Shown here: one piece after another, positions 38,005 through 47,562 of the stretch
How the letters are laid out: each line of letters opens with the position of its first letter
How positions within the stretch are numbered: position 1 is the stretch's first letter
Source: Acinetobacter portensis
GTDB lineage: Bacteria > Pseudomonadota > Gammaproteobacteria > Pseudomonadales > Moraxellaceae
Assembly: GCF_009372215.1 (NCBI RefSeq)
Contig: NZ_LWRV01000091.1
Location: 1-64,000, forward strand
DNA: 64,000 bases
Reading direction: 5' to 3'
Position numbers and translations under genes: made by a program
Notes under the pieces: model-generated
Told to the model about the DNA's origin: nothing
The model's database searches: none
What the model saw: the letters and a program-made list of their open reading frames with translations, nothing else

Positions 38005-38406
38005 ATGGTTCAAAAGATCGAAGCGACGGATGTTACTGAAGAAGAAGCTTTGAATGCTATTTTCTTTGAACGTGCTGATGAATTTATCAAACAAGCAAAT
38101 GAGTTTTGCCGTGTAGAAAAAGGAACTCAAGAAAAGCCAACTGAAAAGCGCGGTCAAGTGAGTGCTGCAATGCTTTTTGGTACAGCTCGTTTTAACACTT
38201 GGGTTGCTGCCAACAATTTCAAAGATGGCAACGAAATGCGCGATGCCAGAGACCAAGTGATGTCTTATATTCTTCAGCAATTTCAAATGATGTTGGAAGA
38301 TAACTACGATGAATATTGTGAACAGTTTGAAAACTACTTACGTTTCCGTCATAACGAAGAATTTCATGCCAATAAGCACAATCACGAACATGATCACAAG
38401 CATTAA
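38005..38406 (+). CDS. DUF3144 protein with His-rich tail
   Basis: A 133-aa cytoplasmic protein matching DUF3144: FFERADEFIKQANEF, RGQVSAAMLFGTARFNTWVAA and DARDQVMSYILQQF are the conserved blocks. The function of the family is unknown. The last ~12 residues (ANKHNHEHDHKH) hold five histidines, a possible metal-binding tail. AGGA precedes the ATG by about seven bases. A single gene with its own strong terminator. Confidence 0.82.
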   Translation: MVQKIEATDVTEEEALNAIFFERADEFIKQANEFCRVEKGTQEKPTEKRGQVSAAMLFGTARFNTWVAANNFKDGNEMRDARDQVMSYILQQFQMMLEDNYDEYCEQFENYLRFRHNEEFHANKHNHEHDHKH

Positions 38407-38426
38407 TATTTAAATGCTATGTCATA

Positions 38427-38450
38427 AAAAAAGCCCTTTCGGGCTTTTTT
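38427..38450. terminator. Bidirectional terminator, DUF3144 gene and M16 gene
   Basis: AAAAAAGCCC (38427-38436), loop TTTC, GGGCTTTTTT (38441-38450), between convergent genes. Confidence 0.88.
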
Positions 38451-38480
38451 TATTTGTTTCTATAATGATCGATGAACAAT

Positions 38481-41246
38481 TTATTTTGCTGCTTTACCAT
38501 ATTGGTCGGACATCACTTCAACAAATTGATCGAGCTTAATATATTTTTTAATAACAGCATCTACATCTGCTTTAGTCACTTGAGCAAAACCTTGATCTTG
38601 CTTTTCACGCGCATATAAATCGCGTCCACGCTCTAATTGTGAAGTAAGCATGCCATGAATACGACGTTCATCTTCCAACGCTGTAACACGTTTTTTAAAG
38701 ATATCTGCTTTTGCTGCTTCAACCTCTTGTTCCGTTACACCATTTTTCAATAAATCATTGAGAACTTTATGAACAGCTTGTGAAACTTGTGTCGCCTTTC
38801 CTGCTGTGTAATTTGCACTGATGCCTAATGCACCACTTTCAATTTGGTCACTGAAGTTCAAAGTGCTGCCAAAACCATAAACAAGTGCATTTTTTTCACG
38901 TAATTCTTGAGCTAAACGAGAAGATAATTGCGATACACCTAAAATATTTCCAAACACAACAAGCGCAGGTCGATCAGGATTATCAGCGCCTACTGGAAAT
39001 GGCATTACGCTGACATAACTGCCAAATTTACGTTGCTCTGCAAGCATATGATGTTTTTGTGCAGGATAGGTGGAATACGGACTCTGCAATTTTTCATAAG
39101 CTTCTTTACCATTCCACTTAGAAAATTCAGACTTTAATAATTTCTTGATTTTCTTCGCATCAAAATCACCAGTAATTGCAATTTGTGAATGATTCATCGC
39201 AAAAAACTGTTGATACAATGCTTTTACTTGCTCATTGCTCGCTTCTTGTAATTGCTTTTTAGCAAACTCAGGTTCGAAATGATAACGTAAATCACCGGGT
39301 TGGTTCTTCTCTACAATTCTTGTGATTGTTAAAGCAGAAACCATATCAGGTTCTGTATATGGACGGTCTAAACTTGAAAGCGATTGCGATTTAATTAAAT
39401 CGAATTGGGTTTGTTCAAACTTAGGAGCTTTCATCAATTCAATTGCAAATTTAAAGAACTCTTCAAATTTCTCTTTCTTCGCAACAATTTGAATGTTTAC
39501 ACCATTACCACTCCCCGATGCTGAAACACCACCACCTGCTTCAATCGATTTATCAGCAATATCTTGTAAGCTATATTTATCCGATCCTCGTAGCATGAGA
39601 TATGCCATTAAATCGATAACTTGACCTTTATTAAATAAAGATTCTGCCGTACCAAAATCTACATTAATGCTGGCATAAGTTTTATCGTCACGAGTAGATG
39701 TAGAATAAAGTGCATATTTCACACCATTTTTAAACTCACCACGCTCAATTTTCTTTTCTGTACTTTCAATATGTTTTTTAGATGAATCAACAAAAGCACT
39801 TACTTCTTTTTTATAGGTTGATATATCTTTTAATGGTTCTGGCTTTTCGTTAGAAGCATCTAAAGTTTTTGTATCTGTTTCATTTACATCTAAAGTGAGT
39901 GCTTTTTTCTGATCTTCTGGTGTCGGTTGAATATCACCAATAATTCGATTTTTAGGTGACAAGAATCCTTTATACACCTGATTAACATCATTTACTTTTA
40001 AGTTTTGAACATCTGTCAAATCTTTAAAATATCGAGTCCAATCACCATCATAAGCAATGGCATAATCACCTAAACGTGAACCTAATGCAGATGCGTTATT
40101 TTTAACGCTCTCTGCTTGGTTAATCGTCATTTTTTTAATACGATTTAACTCAGCCTCTGTAAATGGCTTATTCTGTTCAACACCTGTATTTAATGAGTTT
40201 TGAACTGTTTTTTCATTATGGTTAGGTGCATAAACTGCCCCCATAAACACCATATTAAAATCTTTATCTAACCATGTTGTAGATTGCGCAGCTGTCGCAA
40301 TGCCAGTTTCTACAATACTCTGATATAAATGCCCACTTGGTTGTAAAGTATATAAAGTTGGAGACATTGCCAATGCTGTTTTCACATTTTCATTTGCTCC
40401 TGTTAAATAAATATTAAATTTTGCAAGGTCACTGCCTTTTTGAACCTTAAATACTTTATTTTGAATTTTTGTGCTGTCTAATGCTGGCACGGTCGCTTGT
40501 TTTGGAATTTTTCGAGTTTGAATTGAACTAAAACTTTGATCAATTTGCTTTAAAACTTCAGCTTTATCAAATTTACCTGAAATGACCATAATGGCATTAT
40601 TTGGCGCATACCAATTTCTATAAAAAGTATTCAACTCGCTCATTTTAATCGACTGTAATTCATTTAAATCACCAATAGGTAAACGCCCTAAATGTTGATT
40701 TCCATAAGCAGTTTTAAACACTTGATCTAGTAAAACAGAAAATGGTTGATCTAAACGCACTTCACGTTCACGTTTTACAATCGCAATTTCTGAAGGGACA
40801 AACTTTTCTTGTAGAACAAGTTTATCCATGCGCTCAGCTTCAAGATGAATAATTTCGTTTATTGCTTTTTGTTCTGGACGAATAATATTGATATATTGAG
40901 TTGCATAATAATCTGTACTTGCATTATTCGATAAAGTGTACTGATTTAAACGACGTTGAAATTCTTCGCCTTTTATATTTTGCGTGCCTTTAAAAGCTAA
41001 ATGCTCTAATAAATGTGCTAAACCACCTTTACCTTTAGGATCATTCAAAGAACCAGTGCGATAAATCGTGTTCATATACACTTTATTTTCTTTATCATTT
41101 TGTGCAAGGATGACACGAAAACCATTATCTAAGGTGTATTCTTCAATTTTCTGTTCTGCTTTAAACAATACAGGTTGAGCAAAAACAGATGAACCTATTC
41201 CCAAAAGAAAAAATGAAACAACACATTGGTTAAAGCGAAAAAGCAT
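38481..41246 (-). CDS. M16 zinc metallopeptidase, periplasmic, copy 1
   Basis: A pitrilysin-family protease of about 921 aa. I use the ATG at 41246, with GGAG six bases upstream; an in-frame GTG at 41252 is also annotated-length. Residues 1-23 are a signal peptide ending VFAQP, so it acts in the periplasm. The inverted zinc motif HLLEH is at about 78-82, with the third ligand Glu about 77 residues later in KRERE. The second half repeats the fold without HxxEH, as is usual for two-domain M16 proteases. A paralogue lies directly upstream, and the two share long identical blocks. Substrate unknown. Confidence 0.9.
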   Translation of the reverse strand: MLFRFNQCVVSFFLLGIGSSVFAQPVLFKAEQKIEEYTLDNGFRVILAQNDKENKVYMNTIYRTGSLNDPKGKGGLAHLLEHLAFKGTQNIKGEEFQRRLNQYTLSNNASTDYYATQYINIIRPEQKAINEIIHLEAERMDKLVLQEKFVPSEIAIVKREREVRLDQPFSVLLDQVFKTAYGNQHLGRLPIGDLNELQSIKMSELNTFYRNWYAPNNAIMVISGKFDKAEVLKQIDQSFSSIQTRKIPKQATVPALDSTKIQNKVFKVQKGSDLAKFNIYLTGANENVKTALAMSPTLYTLQPSGHLYQSIVETGIATAAQSTTWLDKDFNMVFMGAVYAPNHNEKTVQNSLNTGVEQNKPFTEAELNRIKKMTINQAESVKNNASALGSRLGDYAIAYDGDWTRYFKDLTDVQNLKVNDVNQVYKGFLSPKNRIIGDIQPTPEDQKKALTLDVNETDTKTLDASNEKPEPLKDISTYKKEVSAFVDSSKKHIESTEKKIERGEFKNGVKYALYSTSTRDDKTYASINVDFGTAESLFNKGQVIDLMAYLMLRGSDKYSLQDIADKSIEAGGGVSASGSGNGVNIQIVAKKEKFEEFFKFAIELMKAPKFEQTQFDLIKSQSLSSLDRPYTEPDMVSALTITRIVEKNQPGDLRYHFEPEFAKKQLQEASNEQVKALYQQFFAMNHSQIAITGDFDAKKIKKLLKSEFSKWNGKEAYEKLQSPYSTYPAQKHHMLAEQRKFGSYVSVMPFPVGADNPDRPALVVFGNILGVSQLSSRLAQELREKNALVYGFGSTLNFSDQIESGALGISANYTAGKATQVSQAVHKVLNDLLKNGVTEQEVEAAKADIFKKRVTALEDERRIHGMLTSQLERGRDLYAREKQDQGFAQVTKADVDAVIKKYIKLDQFVEVMSDQYGKAAK

Positions 41247-41494
41247 AATCACTCCAAAAGATTAATCTCTTTTTAAATACGTCATTCAAGACACAATTAA
41301 AATGCAATCTTTTTTATTTTATTAAAAAAACAATAATTTAAATCAATAATCAAATTTAAACTGTAAAAATGGTCAGAATCGAAAATAGAGACCTAATTCC
41401 AATCTGACCAATATTTTAATTGTAAACAATTCTCAGTTAACAATCTTTATTTTTCACAGTTTAACAACCAATAAAAACATGAAATTTATTCTTT

Positions 41495-44263
41495 TTATTT
41501 CACATCTTTACCATATTGATCTGCCATAACCTCGACTAACTGATCAAGCTTAATGTATTTTTGAATAACAGCATCAACATCCGCTTTAGTCACTTTAGCA
41601 ATATGTTGATACTTGCTTTGCAAATAAGACATATTACGATTGTGCTTGAGTTGAGGTGCTAATAATTCATGAATATTCGATGCATTTTCTAAACCCGTAG
41701 CACTTTGTTTTAATAAATCGGCTTTTGCTGCTTCAACTTCTTGTTCGGTGACACCATTCTTCAACAAATCATTGAGAACTTTATAAACGGCACGTGAAAC
41801 CAATTCAGATTTACCAGCAGTATAATTCGCTGAAATTTCAAGATAACCCGAGTCTTCATAATCACTAACAGTCACAGATTCATTAAACCCATACACCAAG
41901 GTATTTTTTTCACGCAACTCTTGACCTAAACGTGAAGATAATTGTGATTCTCCCAAAATATAGCTCAATACATACATTGCCTGTGTGTCAGGACTATCAG
42001 CCCCCATCGCTATAGCTAGATTTGCTTTGTAATGACCAAACTCTCGTTGCTCTGCAAGTAAATGATGTTTTTGTGCCTTTACTGGCTGATATATTGCACC
42101 AATTGGGGCATAATAGTCTTCTTGTCCATTCCAGCTTGAAAGCTCTGTTTCTAACAAGGCTTTAATTTGTTGAGGATTAATTTCACCTGTTACTGCAATT
42201 TGAGCATGATGCATATTAAAATATTTCTTATAGAAACTTTTTATTTGTTCATTTGTGACTTTATTAATAGATTTTTTACTAAATTCTGGGCTAGAAAAGC
42301 CACGTAAATCGCCTTCAGGATATTGATTTACCAATTTACTCATAGCAAATGTAGCGACAGTTTCAGGCTCTGTATAAGAACGATCTAATCGATTTAATGA
42401 TTTAGTTTTAATCTGATTAAATTGTGATTTATCGAATGTTGGAGTTTTAATTAGCTCTAGAACAAATTTTAAATAATCAGAAAAATGTGCTTTATCAGCC
42501 GAAACTCTAAACTCGATAGAATTACCATTGGGTACAACTAGAACCTCCCCATCGGCTTCAATAGATTTATCCGTAATGTCTTGTAATGAATAACGATCAG
42601 AACCACGCATCATTAAATATGCGGTTAAATCAATCACTTCACCTTTATTGAATAAACTTTCAGCCGTACCAAAATTTACGACCAAATTTGCATAGCTCTG
42701 ATCATCTAATGTACTTGTTGAATAAAGTGCATATTGCAAACCATTATTTAACTTCCCTCGTACAATCTCCGATTCTGCCTCTTTGGAATGTTCAATAACG
42801 TCTTGTAAATAATGAGCACTTTCTTTTTTATAAACTGTCACATTTTTCAATGGTTGAGGTTTTTCATCAGCATCATTCATTAATGTATCTGATACTGTAT
42901 GTGCATCTGCTTGCATTACTTTTTTTTCGGATTTTGAAGTTGGGGTGATTTCTGAGCTAATACGGTGATCAGGCTTGAAATAAACTCTTAATTGTTGATT
43001 AATCGTATTTACATCTAATTTTTGTGTTACTTCTCTATCTTGAAAATACTGAATCCAATTTCCCTTATTCAAAGCCACACTATCACTTAGTAATTCACCT
43101 ATTTTTGTTGCATCTTTAAAATCAGCATCTGCACTATTTTTGAAAACAGTTTTAACACGGCTCAAATCTACATCATTAAATAATTGAAATTGCTCTACAC
43201 TTGTAATTAATGATTTATCAATTTTTTTCACATTTTGTGATGGTGCATAATCAGCACTTACAATCATCAAATTAAAATCAGGTGTCATCCATGCAGACAT
43301 CGTAGCATCATCCACAATCCCTGTATCCACCATATTTTTATATAATTGCCCACTAGGCTCAATGTTGAACAATAATGGTGTAATGCTCAAAATAGGTTCA
43401 ATTTCAGGTTTTCTAGGTGTGATATAGATATTCATTTTCTGGTAGCTACTACCTTTTTGAACACTAAAATACTGATCTTTTATCTTTGTCAGATCAACCA
43501 CTGGAACTACTGTTTGGTCTGGAATTTTTCTAGCAGGAATAGTACTAAACTTTTGATCTAAAACATTTAGTAAAGATGTTTTATCAAAATTACCTGTAAT
43601 CACCATTACCGCATTATTTGGTGCATACCATTTCCGATAAAATTGATTTAACTCCGTCATATTAATTGATTGTAATTCACCTAAATCACCTATAGGTTCA
43701 CGTCCTAAATCTTTATTGCCATAAATTGCTTTAAATACTTTATCGATTAGCAAAGAAAATGGTTGATCCGAGGTCAACTCACGCTCACGTTTAACAATCT
43801 CAATTTCAGAAGGCACAAATTTTTGTTGAAGTACAAGCTTATCCATTCTTTCAGCTTCTAAATAAATCACTTCATCAATGGCTTTTTGGTCTGCCCGAAC
43901 CTCGTTGGTATATTGAGTCACGTAATAATCTGTACTAGCATTATTAGACAACGTGTATTGATCAAGTCGTTTTTGAAAATCGTCACCTTTAATATTCTGC
44001 GTACCTTTAAAAGCTAAATGTTCTAATAAGTGCGCCATGCCTCCCTTACCATTCGGATCATTTAGAGAACCTGTTTGGTAAATCATGTTTATAAAGACTT
44101 TACTTTCTTTATTATTTTCAAACAGTATAACTTTAAGACCATTATCAAGTTTATATTCTTCAATTTGTTTATATGATTGCTGTAAAACAGGTTTTGCAAA
44201 TATTGCCGTACTTAAACCTAGAGCCAATAAAGAAACCGTTAATGTTTTGAGTTTTAATTGCAT
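41495..44263 (-). CDS. M16 zinc metallopeptidase, periplasmic, copy 2
   Basis: A 922-aa pitrilysin-family protease, paralogous to the gene that follows it. Signal peptide 1-23 (ending IFAKP), zinc motif HLLEH at 78-82 with KRERE downstream, and the inactive second M16 half (GTAESLFNKG, DLTAYLMMRGSDRYSLQDI). The two copies align end to end; conserved stretches include LLEHLAFKGTQNIKG and the NGVTEQEVEAAKAD block near the C-terminus, while the middle (about 280-480) has diverged. Both keep the catalytic residues, so both are probably active. The 248-base gap between them may hold a separate promoter for copy 1. Confidence 0.9.
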   Translation of the reverse strand: MQLKLKTLTVSLLALGLSTAIFAKPVLQQSYKQIEEYKLDNGLKVILFENNKESKVFINMIYQTGSLNDPNGKGGMAHLLEHLAFKGTQNIKGDDFQKRLDQYTLSNNASTDYYVTQYTNEVRADQKAIDEVIYLEAERMDKLVLQQKFVPSEIEIVKRERELTSDQPFSLLIDKVFKAIYGNKDLGREPIGDLGELQSINMTELNQFYRKWYAPNNAVMVITGNFDKTSLLNVLDQKFSTIPARKIPDQTVVPVVDLTKIKDQYFSVQKGSSYQKMNIYITPRKPEIEPILSITPLLFNIEPSGQLYKNMVDTGIVDDATMSAWMTPDFNLMIVSADYAPSQNVKKIDKSLITSVEQFQLFNDVDLSRVKTVFKNSADADFKDATKIGELLSDSVALNKGNWIQYFQDREVTQKLDVNTINQQLRVYFKPDHRISSEITPTSKSEKKVMQADAHTVSDTLMNDADEKPQPLKNVTVYKKESAHYLQDVIEHSKEAESEIVRGKLNNGLQYALYSTSTLDDQSYANLVVNFGTAESLFNKGEVIDLTAYLMMRGSDRYSLQDITDKSIEADGEVLVVPNGNSIEFRVSADKAHFSDYLKFVLELIKTPTFDKSQFNQIKTKSLNRLDRSYTEPETVATFAMSKLVNQYPEGDLRGFSSPEFSKKSINKVTNEQIKSFYKKYFNMHHAQIAVTGEINPQQIKALLETELSSWNGQEDYYAPIGAIYQPVKAQKHHLLAEQREFGHYKANLAIAMGADSPDTQAMYVLSYILGESQLSSRLGQELREKNTLVYGFNESVTVSDYEDSGYLEISANYTAGKSELVSRAVYKVLNDLLKNGVTEQEVEAAKADLLKQSATGLENASNIHELLAPQLKHNRNMSYLQSKYQHIAKVTKADVDAVIQKYIKLDQLVEVMADQYGKDVK

Positions 44264-44355
44264 GGAATAACCTATTTAAAAAATGATGTTTTATTTTTAT
44301 CAGGCTTCAGAATATATCTTTCAGTCAAATAAACTCTGTTAAGTTTTGCAAAAAA

Positions 44356-44374
44356 AACCACCTTTAAGGTGGTT
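44356..44374 (-). terminator. Terminator after PhzF copy 2
   Basis: AACCACC (44356-44362) and GGTGGTT (44368-44374) around TTTAA. On the minus strand a T-run of seven or more follows. It lies 18 bases past the stop of the PhzF-like gene. Confidence 0.82.
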
Positions 44375-44392
44375 AACTGAAGAATTCTAAAA

Positions 44393-45214
44393 TTAAATAT
44401 AAATGTCCGCTTTCATAAATAATGTTCCATATCCCGAAATTTCTATACGATCATTTTCGAGTATTTCGCAATAAAGCTCGCCACCTCTTTTTGAAGCTTG
44501 ATATGCCAAAATTTTACTTTTACCTAGTTTCTCAGCCCAAATAGGTGCAATTCCCGTATGAATTGAGCCTGTAACAGGATCTTCATCTATGCCATTTGCA
44601 GGTGCAAAATAACGTGAGACACAATCGTATTTGCTTGAATTTGCGGTGATTGCAACATCTAAATCAGATGCATCTGCTGTGATTGCTGTTCTTAATTTTC
44701 CAAGATTTTTTAATAATTCTAAGTTTGGCTTTTCATTTAATATGTCTTGTACATTTTCATATTCAATTATGTAGGCTTGCGCATTTAAATAAACATTTTT
44801 AAATGGCTTCGAAAATGCCTGATCTAGTAATTCAGGATACTTTTCTAGCTTTTCTGCACGTCTAATAGGAAAGTTCATCATGATTTTCCCGTCATCCGCC
44901 TGTGTAACAATAAAAATACCTAAATGTTTAACATGGAACTTTATTTGCTTTTTTAATGTGTAATCTTTAAATAAAACAAAGCTACTTGCTAAAGTGGCAT
45001 GCCCACAAAAATCGACTTCTGTGGTCGGTGTAAACCAACGAATTTCATAATTTTCATCATCAATTACTTTTACAAATGCTGTTTCTGCCAAATTATTCTC
45101 TAAGGCAATATTTTGCATAAGAGCTTCATCTAACCAAGAATCTAAAACTAAAACAGCAGCAGGATTTCCTTTAAAAAGCTCTGTGGTAAAAGCATCGACT
45201 TGATACATTTTCAT
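44393..45214 (-). CDS. PhzF-family isomerase, copy 2
   Basis: A 273-aa PhzF-fold protein. It has the catalytic-Glu motif ENNLAETAF near 40-48, CGHATLAS and DEDPVTGSIHTG. It is clearly a paralogue of the gene at 9954-10781: both start MKMYQVDAF and share ELFKGNPAAVL, LMQNIALENNL and YQAS(K/S)RGG. Here the second motif reads CGHATLA, the more usual family form; copy 1 has CGYGTLA. The substrate is unknown and there is no phenazine gene around. A single-gene unit. Confidence 0.87.
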   Translation of the reverse strand: MKMYQVDAFTTELFKGNPAAVLVLDSWLDEALMQNIALENNLAETAFVKVIDDENYEIRWFTPTTEVDFCGHATLASSFVLFKDYTLKKQIKFHVKHLGIFIVTQADDGKIMMNFPIRRAEKLEKYPELLDQAFSKPFKNVYLNAQAYIIEYENVQDILNEKPNLELLKNLGKLRTAITADASDLDVAITANSSKYDCVSRYFAPANGIDEDPVTGSIHTGIAPIWAEKLGKSKILAYQASKRGGELYCEILENDRIEISGYGTLFMKADIYI

Positions 45215-45367
45215 GATGAGTGCCTGATATTAATCGTGTTATAACCAAACAATAAGCTAGATTATTCTTCACTTAAAGTAAAAGATCACAGTAATTTGTC
45301 AGTTATTCATTGAAATGACATTGAATTTGTTTAAACTGCCCATATAAATATCAAAACATCACAAAAA

Positions 45368-45396
45368 TGTAGAATTTTGCTCAATTCTATTCTACA
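45368..45396. promoter_or_regulatory. Nested palindromes in the slyD promoter
   Basis: Two overlapping inverted repeats: TGTAGAAT (45368-45375) with ATTCTACA (45389-45396), and TAGAATT (45370-45376) with AATTCTA (45383-45389). A TATGAT -10-like box lies at 45414-45419, so the right arms fall at the -35 position. This looks like an operator. Confidence 0.45.
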
Positions 45397-45449
45397 TAAT
45401 TAGCTTTTCGCTTTATGATGTACCCTTAAAATTTGACTGGATCAATAAC

Positions 45450-45932
45450 ATGACTGCTATTGCAAACAATCTTGTGGTTTCTTTCCACTACACATTGACT
45501 AACGCAGAGGGTGAAACTCTGGACCAATCTCAAGGTGAGCCACTTGCCTATTTGCACGGTGCAGGTAACATCATTCCTGGTCTTGAAAATGCTCTTTTAG
45601 GCAAAACTGTTGGTGAAAAATTCACTGTAAACGTTCCTGCTGCTGAAGGTTATGGCGAATACAACCCAGACCTAGTTCAAGAAGTTCCTGCTCAAATGTT
45701 CCAAGGTGTTGATAACATCCAAGCGGGCATGCAGTTCCAAGCTCAAACTGATGACGGTGTTCAAATCGTTACTGTTAAATCTGTTGAAGGCGACAACATC
45801 ATTGTTGATGCTAACTTCCCACTTGCTGGTCAAGATTTAACTTTCGAAGTTGAAATCGTTGAAATCCGTGAAGCTTCTGCTGAAGAATTAGAACACGGTC
45901 ACGTTCATGGCGTTGGCGGTCACCACCACTAA
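45450..45932 (+). CDS. slyD: SlyD-like FKBP peptidyl-prolyl isomerase
   Basis: A 160-aa FKBP-type prolyl isomerase and chaperone. FKBP segments around 1-70 and 120-150 are split by an insert-in-flap domain (EYNPDLVQEVPAQMF onwards), the SlyD layout. GNIIPGLENALLGKTVGEKF is the FKBP signature region. The tail HGHVHGVGGHHH is a short form of the metal-binding tail that in E. coli SlyD hands nickel to hydrogenase. The codons are strongly optimised (GTT, GAA, CGT), suggesting high expression. An operator-like nested palindrome is in the promoter. A single-gene unit. Confidence 0.9.
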   Translation: MTAIANNLVVSFHYTLTNAEGETLDQSQGEPLAYLHGAGNIIPGLENALLGKTVGEKFTVNVPAAEGYGEYNPDLVQEVPAQMFQGVDNIQAGMQFQAQTDDGVQIVTVKSVEGDNIIVDANFPLAGQDLTFEVEIVEIREASAEELEHGHVHGVGGHHH

Positions 45933-45945
45933 GTTGTCATTGAAT

Positions 45946-45979
45946 AAAAAAAGGCAAAGTTTTCACTTTGCCTTTTTTT
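45946..45979. terminator. Bidirectional terminator after slyD
   Basis: Left arm A7 plus GGCAAAG (45946-45959), loop TTTTCA, right arm CTTTGCC plus T7 (45966-45979). Confidence 0.9.
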
Positions 45980-46012
45980 GTTTTCTTTGATTAATGAATT
46001 GAGCATTTCTTA

Positions 46013-46633
46013 TCACAGTAAACTTACTAAATTTAATTTAGCATTGGTTTCAAATTTTTCTTGAAAAAAAGGTGTTTTATAAATCATTTCCATGGAATAA
46101 AAATGCTCTAAAACTTTAGCCCTTTTCAATATATAGACTTCTTTTTTAACAGCTATATATTCATCCCCAATCTGCTTTTCATATTCCAAAAAACGCTTTT
46201 CATTCGATCCTAAAATAGCAAGATCAATATCTAGAAAATAACTTAAATCTGAATCTTTAGAAGATTCATGCTTTTGGCTTGCAAGAATCCATTTAAAAAT
46301 TTGATCAATTGCACACTCAGGAAGAAAATTAGAAAAAAATGCTTTCATTTTTTCTGCACTTTGTAATTCATTATCTTTAGCTAAAGGATCATAAACAACA
46401 TCATGAAACCAAATAGCAAGTTCAACCAACAAAGGGCTATTTAAATTAGCCTTTATTTCCTGAAAATGGTCTAAGCATTCAATAATATGCTGTACCGTAT
46501 GGTAATGACGATGTGGTTCCGTATACGCATTTAGAAGATATTCATAAATTGTACAGCTTCTGTCTTTTTCTATGTTAAAACGATGTGCAAAATCATCCCA
46601 ATACAACTGAAATTGATGAAGCTGATCAATCAT
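46013..46633 (-). CDS. HD-superfamily metal-dependent phosphohydrolase
   Basis: An HD-domain protein of about 206 aa, taking the ATG at 46633 that has AGGAA eight bases upstream; the ATG at 46651 is the alternative. Metal-binding residues are H in RHYHTVQH, then HD in WFHDVVYD and D in LDIDLAIL, so it is a predicted phosphohydrolase for nucleotides or similar. The family (COG4339-like) has no settled substrate. It begins about 24 bases after the yaaA stop on the same strand, so yaaA and this gene are likely transcribed together. Confidence 0.83.
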   Translation of the reverse strand: MIDQLHQFQLYWDDFAHRFNIEKDRSCTIYEYLLNAYTEPHRHYHTVQHIIECLDHFQEIKANLNSPLLVELAIWFHDVVYDPLAKDNELQSAEKMKAFFSNFLPECAIDQIFKWILASQKHESSKDSDLSYFLDIDLAILGSNEKRFLEYEKQIGDEYIAVKKEVYILKRAKVLEHFYSMEMIYKTPFFQEKFETNAKLNLVSLL

Positions 46634-46657
46634 GAAAACATTCCTACACATATAAAA

Positions 46658-47437
46658 TCAGGCAACTTGCTCATCACGTTTAAATACAAGTTCACCTTTT
46701 AATGAACTATCCGCATCAAAATAATAACCATCCGTATTAAATGATTTTAAATCTTCAGCTTTTTCAATTTTATTTTCAATAATATAGCGCGCCATTAAGC
46801 CACGTGCTTTTTTGGCATAGAAACTAATTACCTTATATTTTCCATTTTTTTGATCTAGGAAAACAGGTTTAATAATTTCTGCATTAATTTTGCTTTCTTT
46901 CACCGATTTATAATATTCATCGGATGCGATATTCACCAAAATTTCAGATTCAGTTTTCGCTAAATCGTCATTAATTAAATTGGTGATGGTCTGTCCCCAA
47001 AATTCATACAGGTTATGACCACGCGCATTTGCAAGCTTCGTTCCCATTTCTAAGCGATATGGCATCATTAAATCAAGCGGGCGTAATAAACCATACAAAC
47101 CAGATAACATTCGCAAATGATTTTGTGCAAATTCAATATTCTGATCCGTTAATTGATAGGCATCTAAACCTGTATATACATCACCTTTAAAGGCAAAAAT
47201 TGCTTGGCGAGCATTTGAAAAATTAAAATCAGATTGCCAATCTTGAAAACGATCAACATTTAATTTTGCAATTTTTTCACTCACACTCATTAAGCTTGCA
47301 ATATCGGTTGCAGATAATTTTTGACAATCTTGAATTAATAATTCTGAATGATCTAAAAGCCTTGGAATTGTATATTGATCTGTTGGCAAGGTTGTTTCGT
47401 AATCTAATGTTTTTGCGGGTGATATTAAGGCTAGCAT
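46658..47437 (-). CDS. yaaA: Peroxide-stress protein YaaA (DUF328)
   Basis: A protein of 259 aa (E. coli 258). I use the ATG at 47437 with AGGT upstream, since [13 protein letters not shown] is the standard N-terminus; a TTG at 47452 is an upstream alternative. Other family blocks are [35 protein letters not shown] (parts: [12 protein letters not shown]) and [16 protein letters not shown]. In E. coli YaaA is under OxyR, limits free iron and protects DNA during peroxide stress. It is followed by the HD-domain gene. Confidence 0.94.
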   Translation of the reverse strand: MLALISPAKTLDYETTLPTDQYTIPRLLDHSELLIQDCQKLSATDIASLMSVSEKIAKLNVDRFQDWQSDFNFSNARQAIFAFKGDVYTGLDAYQLTDQNIEFAQNHLRMLSGLYGLLRPLDLMMPYRLEMGTKLANARGHNLYEFWGQTITNLINDDLAKTESEILVNIASDEYYKSVKESKINAEIIKPVFLDQKNGKYKVISFYAKKARGLMARYIIENKIEKAEDLKSFNTDGYYFDADSSLKGELVFKRDEQVA

Positions 47438-47562
47438 AAAAGACCTGGTCAAAAAGTAACTAATCAGACTATAACAGTCGGTTTATTTTAATGCCAATTT
47501 GTGTTTTTTATAAACATAATCGGTAAAATGTCGCCTTTCTTCTGCTATACACTCCCTATCCT

